A stretch of 64,000 bases of DNA from AV69 sp963742315 (GTDB lineage Bacteria > Verrucomicrobiota > Verrucomicrobiia > Chthoniobacterales > UBA10450). The number at the start of each line of letters is the position of its first letter. The stretch's first letter is position 1. Positions 53,232-61,207 of the stretch are shown in pieces. Made by a program: the position numbers and the translations under genes. The notes beneath the pieces were generated by a model. It did not search any database and was not told the origin of the DNA. It was given only the letters and a program-made list of their open reading frames with translations. The stretch covers positions 124,001-188,000 of the forward strand of contig CAVULE010000013.1 in NCBI GenBank assembly GCA_963742315.1, given 5' to 3'.

Positions 53232-54754
53232 ATGGACAATCTTCTCGAAGAATTTTTCGCGCGCGGAAATTCCTACTGGCTAACGCGATTTATAATTCTA
53301 CGGCTGCTTGGTTTTGTTTACGCAGTCGCGTTTCTTGTTGCCGCCCAGCAACTCGTCCCGCTGGTTGGTGAACACGGTTTAACTCCAGCCAGTCATTTTT
53401 TCGAAAGAGTTCAGGCGCACTTCGGCTCGCGTTCTGCCGCAGCGTTGCAACTGCCGTCGCTCTTTTGGTTTGGCATTTCCGATCAAGGTCTAGCGATCTT
53501 TGCCTGGGTCGGTTTCGGCCTCTCGCTCATTGTCCTTGGCGGTTTCGCCAACGCGATTCTCCTCGGCATCCTCTGGGCGATGTACATGTCCATCATTCAT
53601 GTCGGGCAAATTTGGTACGGCTACGGTTGGGAAACGCAACTGCTCGAGACCGGGTTCCTGTCGATCTTTCTTTGCCCATTGCTCGATGGTCGCCCATTCC
53701 CGAACTGCCGTCCGCCGCTGCTGGTAATCTGGCTTTTTCGCTGGCTTGGTTTTCGAATCATGATTGGTGCCGGCCTGATCAAACTGCGCGGCGATCCATG
53801 TTGGCGCGATCTTACCTGTCTTTACTATCATTACGAAACGCAGCCGATCCCAAGCCCGATTAGTCGGTATCTGCATTTCGCGCCGCATTGGTTCCACAAA
53901 TTCGGCACGGCCTGGAATCATTTTATTGAACTGATCGTTCCCTGGTTTTCCTTCGGTCCGCGGCGCGCACGCCATCGTTGCCGGCATCTTGCTTGGTGAG
54001 TTTTCAAATCATTCTCATCATCAGCGGCAACCTCTCCTTTTTGAATTATGTGACGATTATTCCGTTTCTTGCTTGTCTTGATGACACCTTCCTTCGGCGA
54101 ATTCTTCCACGGCCGATCGTTAAGCGCGCCGAACGTGCGGCGCAGGAATCGGAGCCGTCGCGCATCAACAACACCATCGCCATCGGATTGTCGCTCCTGA
54201 TCGCATATCTAAGTATCGCGCCCGTGGCCAATCTCATCTCCGAACGACAAATGATGAACACGTCCTTCGATCGGCTTAGTCTCGTTAACACCTACGGCGC
54301 ATTCGGCGCCGTCGGCAAGGAACGCGACGAGATCATTTTCGAAGGAACCGACGACACCATTATTACCGGCGATACCAAATGGAAGGAATACGAGTTCAAA
54401 GCCAAACCGGGTAATCCGGATCTGCGGCCTCCGTTCATTGCCCCGTATCAACCGCGCATCGATTGGCAAATTTGGTTCGCCGCCATGGGTTCGCCCGCGG
54501 AATACCCATGGACGCTCCATTTCGTCTGGAAACTGTTGCATAACGATCCTGGAACGCTTTCCCTTCTCGCCGGTAATCCATTTCCGGTTAGACCGCCGCA
54601 CTACATTCGCGCGCAACTCTATCGCTATCATTTCGCGCCGCCGGGCGACCCAGCCTGGTGGAAACGCGAACCGATCGGTGAATGGCTTCCTGCACTTTCT
54701 ATCGACGATGAACAATTCCGCCAAATTCTCGCCGCGATGGATTGGCAGGATTAG
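53232..54754 (+). CDS. Lipase maturation factor-like membrane protein, frameshifted
   Basis: One ~505-residue protein in two frames. Frame 1: NSYWLTRFIILRLLGFVYAV, then WYGYGWETQLLETGFLSIF and FRIMIGAGLIKLRGDPCWRD with LTCLYYHYETQPIPSPISRY, all LMF1 hallmarks. Near 53970-53995, after FSFGPRRAR, the frame is lost, and the reading resumes as LVSFQIILIISGNLSFLNYV to the end (WWKREPIGEWLP). A middle stretch HAIVAGILL fits the third frame, so two small indels are possible. It lacks the DCC domain of the paralogue at 12873. Pseudogene or sequencing error; undecided. Confidence 0.8.
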
Positions 54755-54767
54755 AGCGTTCTAGATT

Positions 54768-54889
54768 TGTAGGGCAAGCGCTCCCGCTTGCCGCCACCTC
54801 TGTCATTCCAAGCGAAGTCGAGGAATCTCTAACTATTCTGTTTCAGAAAATGATTAGAGATATCTCGACTTCGCTCGACATGACAAAAG
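54768..54889. repeat. H2 half-unit followed by a complete H1 hairpin
   Basis: 54768-54798: TGTAGGGCAAGCGCTCCCGC, TTGCCGCC. 54799-54889: CTGTCATTCCAAGCGAAGTC, GGAATCTCTAACTATTCTG on the left; GATTAGAGATATCTCGACTT and CGCTCGACATGACAAAAG on the right. This H1 copy keeps both TIR-type arms with only ~15 bases between them, like a GIY-YIG element without its gene. Confidence 0.88.
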
Positions 54890-54916
54890 AGAAATCGTTA
54901 ATAGGCATGTTTAGTC

Positions 54917-57112
54917 TTATCGCCCGGCAGCTAGATCCTGACATCGCTTGATGTCGAGTTTGCCGGAAGCGAGAACGGGAATGTTTTCTACGACGACAGA
55001 ACGTTTTGGGATCCAAAGATTTGGGACACCACTTTCAGTCAGTAGAGCGCGCAGTTTATCCATCTCGATGGGATCGGCTGTTAACAGAAGCAGCGCCTCG
55101 CCTTTCGCTTCGTCCGGCACTCCGCAAATGGCAATGCGTCGCTCGTTTCCTTCCAAACCAAGCGCGCCGATAATCTTCTGCTCTACTACTTCGTGTGGCA
55201 CCATTTCACCACCAATCTTGGAGAAACGTGAGAGCCGTCCTTCGATATAGAGAAAGCCGTCCTCATCCAGCCGACCAATGTCGCCTGTTTTTAGCCAGCC
55301 ATTACGCAGAACTTCTGCGGTTCGCTGGGGATCTTTCAGATAGCCTTCAAAAATGTTTGGACCGCGCAGCCAGAGCATCCCGCTGTCGTAAATAGATAAT
55401 TTCTCGTTAGTTTCGGGGTGGCGAATCTCCGCCGCAATTCCGGCAGCCATTTTTCCGACGGAGCCGAGGCGATAGAGCGGCTGCACTGTGACATCGGGCC
55501 GTTCCGGAATTGGATCGGGCAGGTTGACGGAAACGACTGGCGCCGTTTCGGTCAAGCCATAGCCCTCCATTACGCGTTTGGCGAAGCGTTCGAAAAATTT
55601 CTCGGACAGATCGAGCGGCATCTTTTCCGCGCCGACGATGACCAGGCGCGCCGAACGTAGCTGTTCCGACTCAGCCTTACGCAAATACGCCCGCAAGAAA
55701 GTCGGCGTCGCCAGTAGCACTGTGATTTTGTACTTCTCGACCAGGGCAGCGTTCTTTGCCGCTTCCAGTGGACTCGGATAGGTGACTATTGGCGTGCCCT
55801 CGATCAGCGGATACCAGAGCGTGACGGTGCATCCGAAACTGTGAAAGAAGGGAAGCGAGGCAAGGAGAATATCTTCCGGTCCGGCATCGAGCATGACGGT
55901 AAACTGCGTGACGTTGCCGATGAGATTATGATGAGAAAGAACCACACCCTTGGGTTCACCCGAACTGCCGCTGGTAAAAAGCAAGACCGCTTCTTTGTGT
56001 CCGCCCTGGCGTGGAAGCCCGAGCCAGCGAGCTAACAAGAAGTTGGGCGTAACAATTCCCGCCAGCCACCAAAACAGAATCTGCCCCTTCAATTTCGGCA
56101 GTAACTCGTCAAGAAATACGATATTGCGTGGCCACGGAAGATTGGTAAGCCGTCCGTGGAATTGCCTGGCGCTAATGGCAGTTTTAATTTCGGCGCGATC
56201 AATCGCGCTCGCGATGGCATCAGCGGAAGCGGTGAAATTCAATCCGACGGGAACTTTGTCGGCCAATGTCACCGCGAGATTGGCAACAACTGCGCCTTTG
56301 CTGGCTGGTAATACAATTGCGATTCGTTGGTCCGGAGATGTTTTCCGAAGGTAACGACTGAGCGCGATGGAAACTCCGAGGAGTTTTCCGCGACTCAACT
56401 TGCTGCCGTCCATTCCATCAGTGACCAGGGTGGCGAAAGGCGAGCGTTTGAGTCCGCGCAGAGCACGTCGCGCAATATGCTGCCGCAATTCGGGCCGTTG
56501 CTCGAAGCAGTCGGCTCCAAGCTTTAATAAATCTTCGTGGACGCGTGGGATCGTCGCCTCCTCCGCGGAAAGAGGCACACCGAAGCCGACTGTGGCGCGA
56601 TAGGGAAAATGTCTCGGCCATTTCCGAAAAAATTTTCCGCCACGAAATGAAAAGATCGATCCCCAGAGTTGATCGAGAAAAACCGGGACCACCGGTGCCT
56701 GGGCGTGACGCGCGATCATTTCGAATCCGCGTTGCAAACGCGCCAGTGTGCCGCTACGGGAGAGTTGGCCTTCCGGGAAAATGCAAACGAATTGCCCGGC
56801 TTCAATCTGCTCACTGGCCCGGCGAATTGCTTCGCGTGGTTTACGGCGGTCGATCGGAATGGCGCGCGCCATTCGCAGCACCGGCTGAAGTGCTGGCTTG
56901 CGATAAAATTCTTCGTCGATGATAAAGCGGACCGGCCGCGGGCAGGCTAGTTGAAGGATGATCGCATCAACCCAGGTGATGTGATTGGGCACGATCAGGC
57001 AGCCGCCGGTCGGCAAATTTTCCCGGCCGAGCGCTTTCACGCGATAAATCGCGCGGGCGATCGAAAGCGCGCAAAAATAGAAAGCGCGCTCGGCGGCAGA
57101 ATCTCCCGGCAT
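54917..57112 (-). CDS. Bifunctional acyltransferase / acyl-[ACP] synthetase (Aas-like)
   Basis: A 731-residue fusion. Residues ~1-210: PlsC-type acyltransferase with PNHITWVDA (HxxxxD), FPEGQLSRSG and VPVFLDQLWG. Residues ~230-731: AMP-forming acyl-CoA/ACP synthetase with VLLFTSGSSGEPKGVVLSHH (P-loop), EGYGLTETAPVVS, WLKTGDIGRLDEDGF and LASGKLDIKR. The order and length match the Aas (2-acylglycerophosphoethanolamine acyltransferase) type, which re-acylates lysophospholipids at the inner membrane. The MFS-fused version (LplT-Aas) is not present, but an MFS gene starts divergently 45 bases away. Confidence 0.93.
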   Translation of the reverse strand: MPGDSAAERAFYFCALSIARAIYRVKALGRENLPTGGCLIVPNHITWVDAIILQLACPRPVRFIIDEEFYRKPALQPVLRMARAIPIDRRKPREAIRRASEQIEAGQFVCIFPEGQLSRSGTLARLQRGFEMIARHAQAPVVPVFLDQLWGSIFSFRGGKFFRKWPRHFPYRATVGFGVPLSAEEATIPRVHEDLLKLGADCFEQRPELRQHIARRALRGLKRSPFATLVTDGMDGSKLSRGKLLGVSIALSRYLRKTSPDQRIAIVLPASKGAVVANLAVTLADKVPVGLNFTASADAIASAIDRAEIKTAISARQFHGRLTNLPWPRNIVFLDELLPKLKGQILFWWLAGIVTPNFLLARWLGLPRQGGHKEAVLLFTSGSSGEPKGVVLSHHNLIGNVTQFTVMLDAGPEDILLASLPFFHSFGCTVTLWYPLIEGTPIVTYPSPLEAAKNAALVEKYKITVLLATPTFLRAYLRKAESEQLRSARLVIVGAEKMPLDLSEKFFERFAKRVMEGYGLTETAPVVSVNLPDPIPERPDVTVQPLYRLGSVGKMAAGIAAEIRHPETNEKLSIYDSGMLWLRGPNIFEGYLKDPQRTAEVLRNGWLKTGDIGRLDEDGFLYIEGRLSRFSKIGGEMVPHEVVEQKIIGALGLEGNERRIAICGVPDEAKGEALLLLTADPIEMDKLRALLTESGVPNLWIPKRSVVVENIPVLASGKLDIKRCQDLAAGR

Positions 57113-57157
57113 TTGTTTTACGTTTACAATCGCTCCATCTCACTCTGCAATCGCGTT

Positions 57158-58435
57158 ATGACAAACGAGCAAAAATCGGGCGCCCGTACTGCTCTGGCCC
57201 TGCTGCTCGCCATCAATCTTTTTAATTACATCGATCGTTACGTTCTGGCCTCGCTGTTGCCGACGCTCAAGCACCAATTTTTGGTGGGCGATCCAAACCA
57301 AAACGGCAAGGCCGGCCTTTGGACAACGGCGTTTTTGATCAGTTACATGTGCACGGCGCCGATCTTCGGCTGGCTGGCCGATCGTTTTTCGCGCTGGATA
57401 TTGATCGGAATCAGTGTCGCGATCTGGAGCCTGGCCAGCGGCTGCTCGGGCTTGGCGACGTCCTTTGCGGTTTTGCTTTGCACAAGATTGTTCGTGGGAA
57501 TTGGTGAGGCTGGTTACGGCCCGGCGGCGCCGACGATCATCGCTGATCTTTATCCCCTCAAAACAAGAGGGCGCGTCCTTGCCTGGTTTTACGCCGCGCT
57601 CCCGGTGGGAAGCGCGTTGGGCTACGCGTTTGGCGGAAAGATTGCTGACCTGCTGGGCTGGCGATGGGCTTTCTATTTGGTCGTTCCGCCGGGGTTGTTG
57701 CTCGCGGCGTTCTGTTTTTTTATGCGCGAGCCGCGGGCGACAATTGTCTCGAGCAATCGCATTCGGCCGACCCTTCGCGATTACAAAAATTTGTTCCGCA
57801 TTCCTTCCTATGTTCTGAATACAGCGGCGATGACGGTAATGACTTTCGCCATTGGCGGCTTTTCTGCCTGGATGCCGGATTACATTTTTCAAGATCGGCG
57901 CGCCGAGTTTACGTCCAGCCAAAACTTGTTAGGAAACATTGATTTAACTTTCGGCGCGATTTTGGCCGGAGCTGGCTTGCTGGCGACGCTGTTCGGCGGC
58001 TGGGCTGGCGACAAACTGCGGGAGCGTTTTCCCAGTTCTTACTTTCTCGTTTCCGGAATGGGAATGTTGCTTTGCGTTCCGGCGACCATCGCCGTGATTT
58101 ACGTTCGTTTCCCGATGGCCTGGCTGATGATCTTTATTGCGGTCTTCTTCCTTTTCTTTAATACCGGTCCGTCCAACACCGCGTTGGCCAATGTGACCCC
58201 GCCCACGGTGCGGGCGAGCGCATTCGCACTGAATATTTTTATCATTCACCTCCTGGGCGATGCGACCTCACCACCGTTAATCGGTGTAGTGCGTGATCGC
58301 TGGAACATGAATGTCGCCCTGTGGGGCGTTGCGGTTCTGATGATCGTGGCCGGTGCGCTTTGGTTTTGGGGCGCAAAATATCTGCCAGCGGATACCGACG
58401 CGATCGAAGGCGCCGGTGATCGCATGTTGACCTAA
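57158..58435 (+). CDS. MFS transporter (spinster/Spns-like)
   Basis: A 425-residue protein with 12 hydrophobic segments. It has NLFNYIDRYVLASLLP (conserved first helix with Asp-Arg), GWLADRFSRWILIGI (motif A), RLFVGIGEAGYGPAAPTII and LPVGSALGYAFGGKIADLLG. This is the pattern of the Spns group, whose animal members move lysophospholipids and sphingolipids. Given the divergent neighbour that re-acylates lysophospholipids, import of lysophospholipid across the inner membrane is a plausible job (inference). The start at 57158 is taken; the longer frame is antisense to the neighbour. Confidence 0.9.
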   Translation: MTNEQKSGARTALALLLAINLFNYIDRYVLASLLPTLKHQFLVGDPNQNGKAGLWTTAFLISYMCTAPIFGWLADRFSRWILIGISVAIWSLASGCSGLATSFAVLLCTRLFVGIGEAGYGPAAPTIIADLYPLKTRGRVLAWFYAALPVGSALGYAFGGKIADLLGWRWAFYLVVPPGLLLAAFCFFMREPRATIVSSNRIRPTLRDYKNLFRIPSYVLNTAAMTVMTFAIGGFSAWMPDYIFQDRRAEFTSSQNLLGNIDLTFGAILAGAGLLATLFGGWAGDKLRERFPSSYFLVSGMGMLLCVPATIAVIYVRFPMAWLMIFIAVFFLFFNTGPSNTALANVTPPTVRASAFALNIFIIHLLGDATSPPLIGVVRDRWNMNVALWGVAVLMIVAGALWFWGAKYLPADTDAIEGAGDRMLT

Positions 58436-58436
58436 A

Positions 58437-58530
58437 AAATTTTCTTATTCCTAATCGTAATCCTATTCCTATTCTTTCTGGCTTGTGCAGATGGATTAAG
58501 AATAAGAATGCGAATGAGATTAGGAGAAGG
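58437..58530. repeat. TTCCTAATC palindrome between convergent genes
   Basis: TTCTTATTCCTAATCGTAAT and CCTATTCCTATTCTT pair with AAGAATAAGAATGCGAATGA and GATTAGGAGAAGG. Related to 17725-17830. Here it lies between two convergent stops and may act as a terminator in both directions. Confidence 0.75.
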
Positions 58531-58539
58531 CCGACTTTG

Positions 58540-60318
58540 TCAGTGGCCCCTTAAATGGACGTCGAAGGCGTGTGCCTGGGCCAACGCTTTAGCGGCTTCG
58601 TCGGCTTGTCCAAGACGCGTTAGGTATTCGCTGAGCAGTTGCCAAGACTCCGCCCGATACCATTCTGTCTTGAGCAAGGTTTGCAGTTCCGCGACTGCCT
58701 TGTTTGTCTGCCCGGTCAGCGACAATGCCGCCAGATAACGTCGCGTGGTCGACCATGATGGCGGATCTGTTTGCGAAGCGATGCGCAGACGCGACAAATT
58801 GATCCCGCCCTTTTCTTTTTGTTCCACCAACGCCAGCATCTCTTCCGCTTGCGCCAGACTTAACGGATTTCTCTGCGCTCGTTTGAGAAAACCTCGCGCG
58901 GTCGGCAGATCATTTCGTTTCATGGCGACAGCGGCAAGGTTCAGCAAAGCGAACGGCTGCTCGGGATTTTTCGCGAGTGCGCGTTTCAAAAACATCTCCG
59001 CTGGTTCGAGATGACCGTCCGATAACTCAAGCCCTCCCAGATTAATAAGCATCCGGGCGGAATCGCCCCCGGCGGCGATGGTGCATGTGAAGAACGTTCG
59101 CGGGTCCCGCCAATCTTGTGCGCGGTAAAATGTTCGCACCCCAAGAAAAGCGATCCAGAGTGCCGCGAACGTAATGGCCGAGAAAAAAGTGGTCCGAGTC
59201 CGGACGATTAACGCGACTTGCAGTGCAACGGCGAGAAGAATAAAAGCTAACGGGATGTAGACCCAGTGTTCCGCGATGTTTGCGTTCAAGGAAAAAAGAC
59301 CGCATACCGGCAAATACGAAATCCCGGCGCAGAGAAGAAGCGCGAAGATTGCCGGTTGACGTTTGTATGCGCGGCGCGCCCACCACAGCAACACACCGAA
59401 GACGATAAGCCCTGCCAGCGTTTCCAACTCCCGCCAGGCGCCGGCCGTGAGACTAACAGGATTAAATCCCCAGGGATGATTCTCCACATCGCGATCCATG
59501 TGCAAATTCGCTGGCGCCAGCAAAAGACCGGCGTACTCCGCCAGCGCGCGGGCCGCGATAATTGGACGGACCAATGCCGGCGGCGGCGGCGAGAGCCGGG
59601 GCACATCCACCGGCGGCACCTGACTGCGCAGGGTCACGTAGATGGTGAGAACAAAGGCGATCGCCACTCCAATCGGCACGATTCCTTTCCAGTTTTTCCT
59701 CAGAAGAATCAAAGTGATCGCCAACGCGGAAAAAATGAGCCCGCTCTCTTTGCTTAGCGCGCTGGCCAGAAGCGCAAATCCGGTGACAGCGTAGAACTTC
59801 CAAGCGGATTCCCGATCGAGTGCCCGAACTGTAAAATATAATGCCGTGAAGCCAAAAAGAGCCGCGAGCGAATCAGCCCGGCCCGCTACATAGTCAACGA
59901 CTCCGGAATGGAGCGGATGCAATGCCCACGCCAGCGAGGCGATGGCCGCAACACCGAAGCTTTTTCGTTCATCAACTTGATAGAGCCTCAAAAACGCCAG
60001 CGCAAAAATAAACAAGGCGATCGCGGTCGCGGCATGGAGCAGGATGTTGGTCAAATGATAAGGCGCGGGACGAAAGGCGAACGCCCAATATTCCAGCGTA
60101 TAGCTCAACCGTTGAATGGGGCGATAAAAATTCGACGGGGTCGCATCAACAAACAGAAAACGTTGAAAGCCTTCCGGGATCAGCCGCCAACTGCGGATCA
60201 GAGGATCGCGCAGAACCAGCGCGGTATCATCCCAAACAAACGTCGCTCGTAACGCCGGAGCATGCGCAGCGAAAATCAGGATGACGAGCACCCCACAGAT
60301 GATCATTCGTTGTTTCAT
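58540..60318 (-). CDS. Multi-pass glycosyltransferase-like protein with TPR domain
   Basis: A 592-residue protein. About ten membrane helices fill residues 1-400; the first loop has FVWDDTALVLRDPLI, the WDD/D motif of GT-C type enzymes and of the TMTC (O-mannosyltransferase) group. SNFYRPIQRLSYTLEYWAF, AWALHPLHSGVVDYVAGRAD and FSLNANIAEHWVYIPL are further family blocks. The C-terminal ~180 residues are TPR repeats (AEMFLKRALAKNPEQPFALL). It may transfer sugar from a polyprenyl donor to proteins in the periplasm. No partner gene is adjacent. Confidence 0.85.
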   Translation of the reverse strand: MKQRMIICGVLVILIFAAHAPALRATFVWDDTALVLRDPLIRSWRLIPEGFQRFLFVDATPSNFYRPIQRLSYTLEYWAFAFRPAPYHLTNILLHAATAIALFIFALAFLRLYQVDERKSFGVAAIASLAWALHPLHSGVVDYVAGRADSLAALFGFTALYFTVRALDRESAWKFYAVTGFALLASALSKESGLIFSALAITLILLRKNWKGIVPIGVAIAFVLTIYVTLRSQVPPVDVPRLSPPPPALVRPIIAARALAEYAGLLLAPANLHMDRDVENHPWGFNPVSLTAGAWRELETLAGLIVFGVLLWWARRAYKRQPAIFALLLCAGISYLPVCGLFSLNANIAEHWVYIPLAFILLAVALQVALIVRTRTTFFSAITFAALWIAFLGVRTFYRAQDWRDPRTFFTCTIAAGGDSARMLINLGGLELSDGHLEPAEMFLKRALAKNPEQPFALLNLAAVAMKRNDLPTARGFLKRAQRNPLSLAQAEEMLALVEQKEKGGINLSRLRIASQTDPPSWSTTRRYLAALSLTGQTNKAVAELQTLLKTEWYRAESWQLLSEYLTRLGQADEAAKALAQAHAFDVHLRGH

Positions 60319-60365
60319 TGAGGAAACGCGTTGCAGTTTTGGCCTGATCAGGGTCTAGGTTAAGC

Positions 60366-61118
60366 GTGAATTACGGACGATTCCTCATTTCGCTGATGGC
60401 GTGGCTAGTTGCGAGCAACGCTCATGCCGCCGCGCTCCCGAATGATTGCGCGCAACTCATCGTCGCTCTCGCGCCGGACTGGAATTCCGTGCATGGCCGT
60501 TTGTATTTGCTGGAAAAGGGCGGAGACAAATGGCGAGCGCAGGCTGGGCCGGCGCCGGTATTGTTCGGAAAAAACGGTCTGGCTTGGGGAAGTGGGATCG
60601 CCGGTCAGGACGAGCGGGGTTTGCGAAAACACGAGCGTGATGGTCGGGCACCCGCTGGCATTTTTCAGATCGGCGAGGTTTTTACCTACGATCCTGCGTT
60701 GCCGTCGGGAGCAAATTATCCATTTCATCAAGTGACCGACGCTGATGTCTGGAGCGATGATCCGCGTTCTCCCAATTACAACCGCCATGTCGTGATCGAT
60801 CCGCGTAATCCGCCCGACAATTATAGCCATGAAAAAATGCGCGGTGGCGATTTCGCTTATCGCTGGCTAGTTGAGATTCGGCACAATTCTGATCCGCCCG
60901 TGCCCGGCGATGGCAGTGCGATCTTCTTTCACATTCGTCGTGGAGTAAATCGGCCAACCACTGGTTGTACGACAATGGCGGAGCCGGATTTGGTGAGGCT
61001 AGTCGCGTGGTTGCGCGCGCCCCAGCATCCCTGCTACGCGCTGCTCACGAAGGCGGATTATTTGTCAAAATGGCGGAGCTGGAATCTGCCCGAGCCGGAA
61101 TTGGTCGGATTGAAATGA
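60366..61118 (+). CDS. L,D-transpeptidase family (YkuD) exported protein
   Basis: A 250-residue protein, GTG start, with a Sec signal (FLISLMAWLVASNAHAAAL). The YkuD motif is FFHIRRGVNRPTTGCTTM: His, then Gly-Cys with catalytic Cys near residue 201. NYNRHVVIDPRNPPDNYSHE is an upstream block. L,D-transpeptidases make 3-3 cross-links in peptidoglycan or attach lipoproteins; this single-domain type is like the YafK/LDT group. It starts 47 bases from the divergent TPR gene. Confidence 0.88.
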   Translation: MNYGRFLISLMAWLVASNAHAAALPNDCAQLIVALAPDWNSVHGRLYLLEKGGDKWRAQAGPAPVLFGKNGLAWGSGIAGQDERGLRKHERDGRAPAGIFQIGEVFTYDPALPSGANYPFHQVTDADVWSDDPRSPNYNRHVVIDPRNPPDNYSHEKMRGGDFAYRWLVEIRHNSDPPVPGDGSAIFFHIRRGVNRPTTGCTTMAEPDLVRLVAWLRAPQHPCYALLTKADYLSKWRSWNLPEPELVGLK

Positions 61119-61145
61119 TTTTCGAGGAATGCCTGCGCGTCAGTC

Positions 61146-61207
61146 TGTAGCTACGCCGTCGACGGCGCCAGAGCCTTTAGTTTCTGACGCTGAGACAGCG
61201 GCAGCTA
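61146..61207. repeat. TGTAGC-type hairpin
   Basis: TGTAGCTACGCCGTCGACGG and GCGTAG-like inner pair; TCTGACGCTGAGACAGCGGC closing AGCTACAA. It lies between convergent genes and overlaps the last codons of the RsmA-Nudix gene. Confidence 0.6.
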
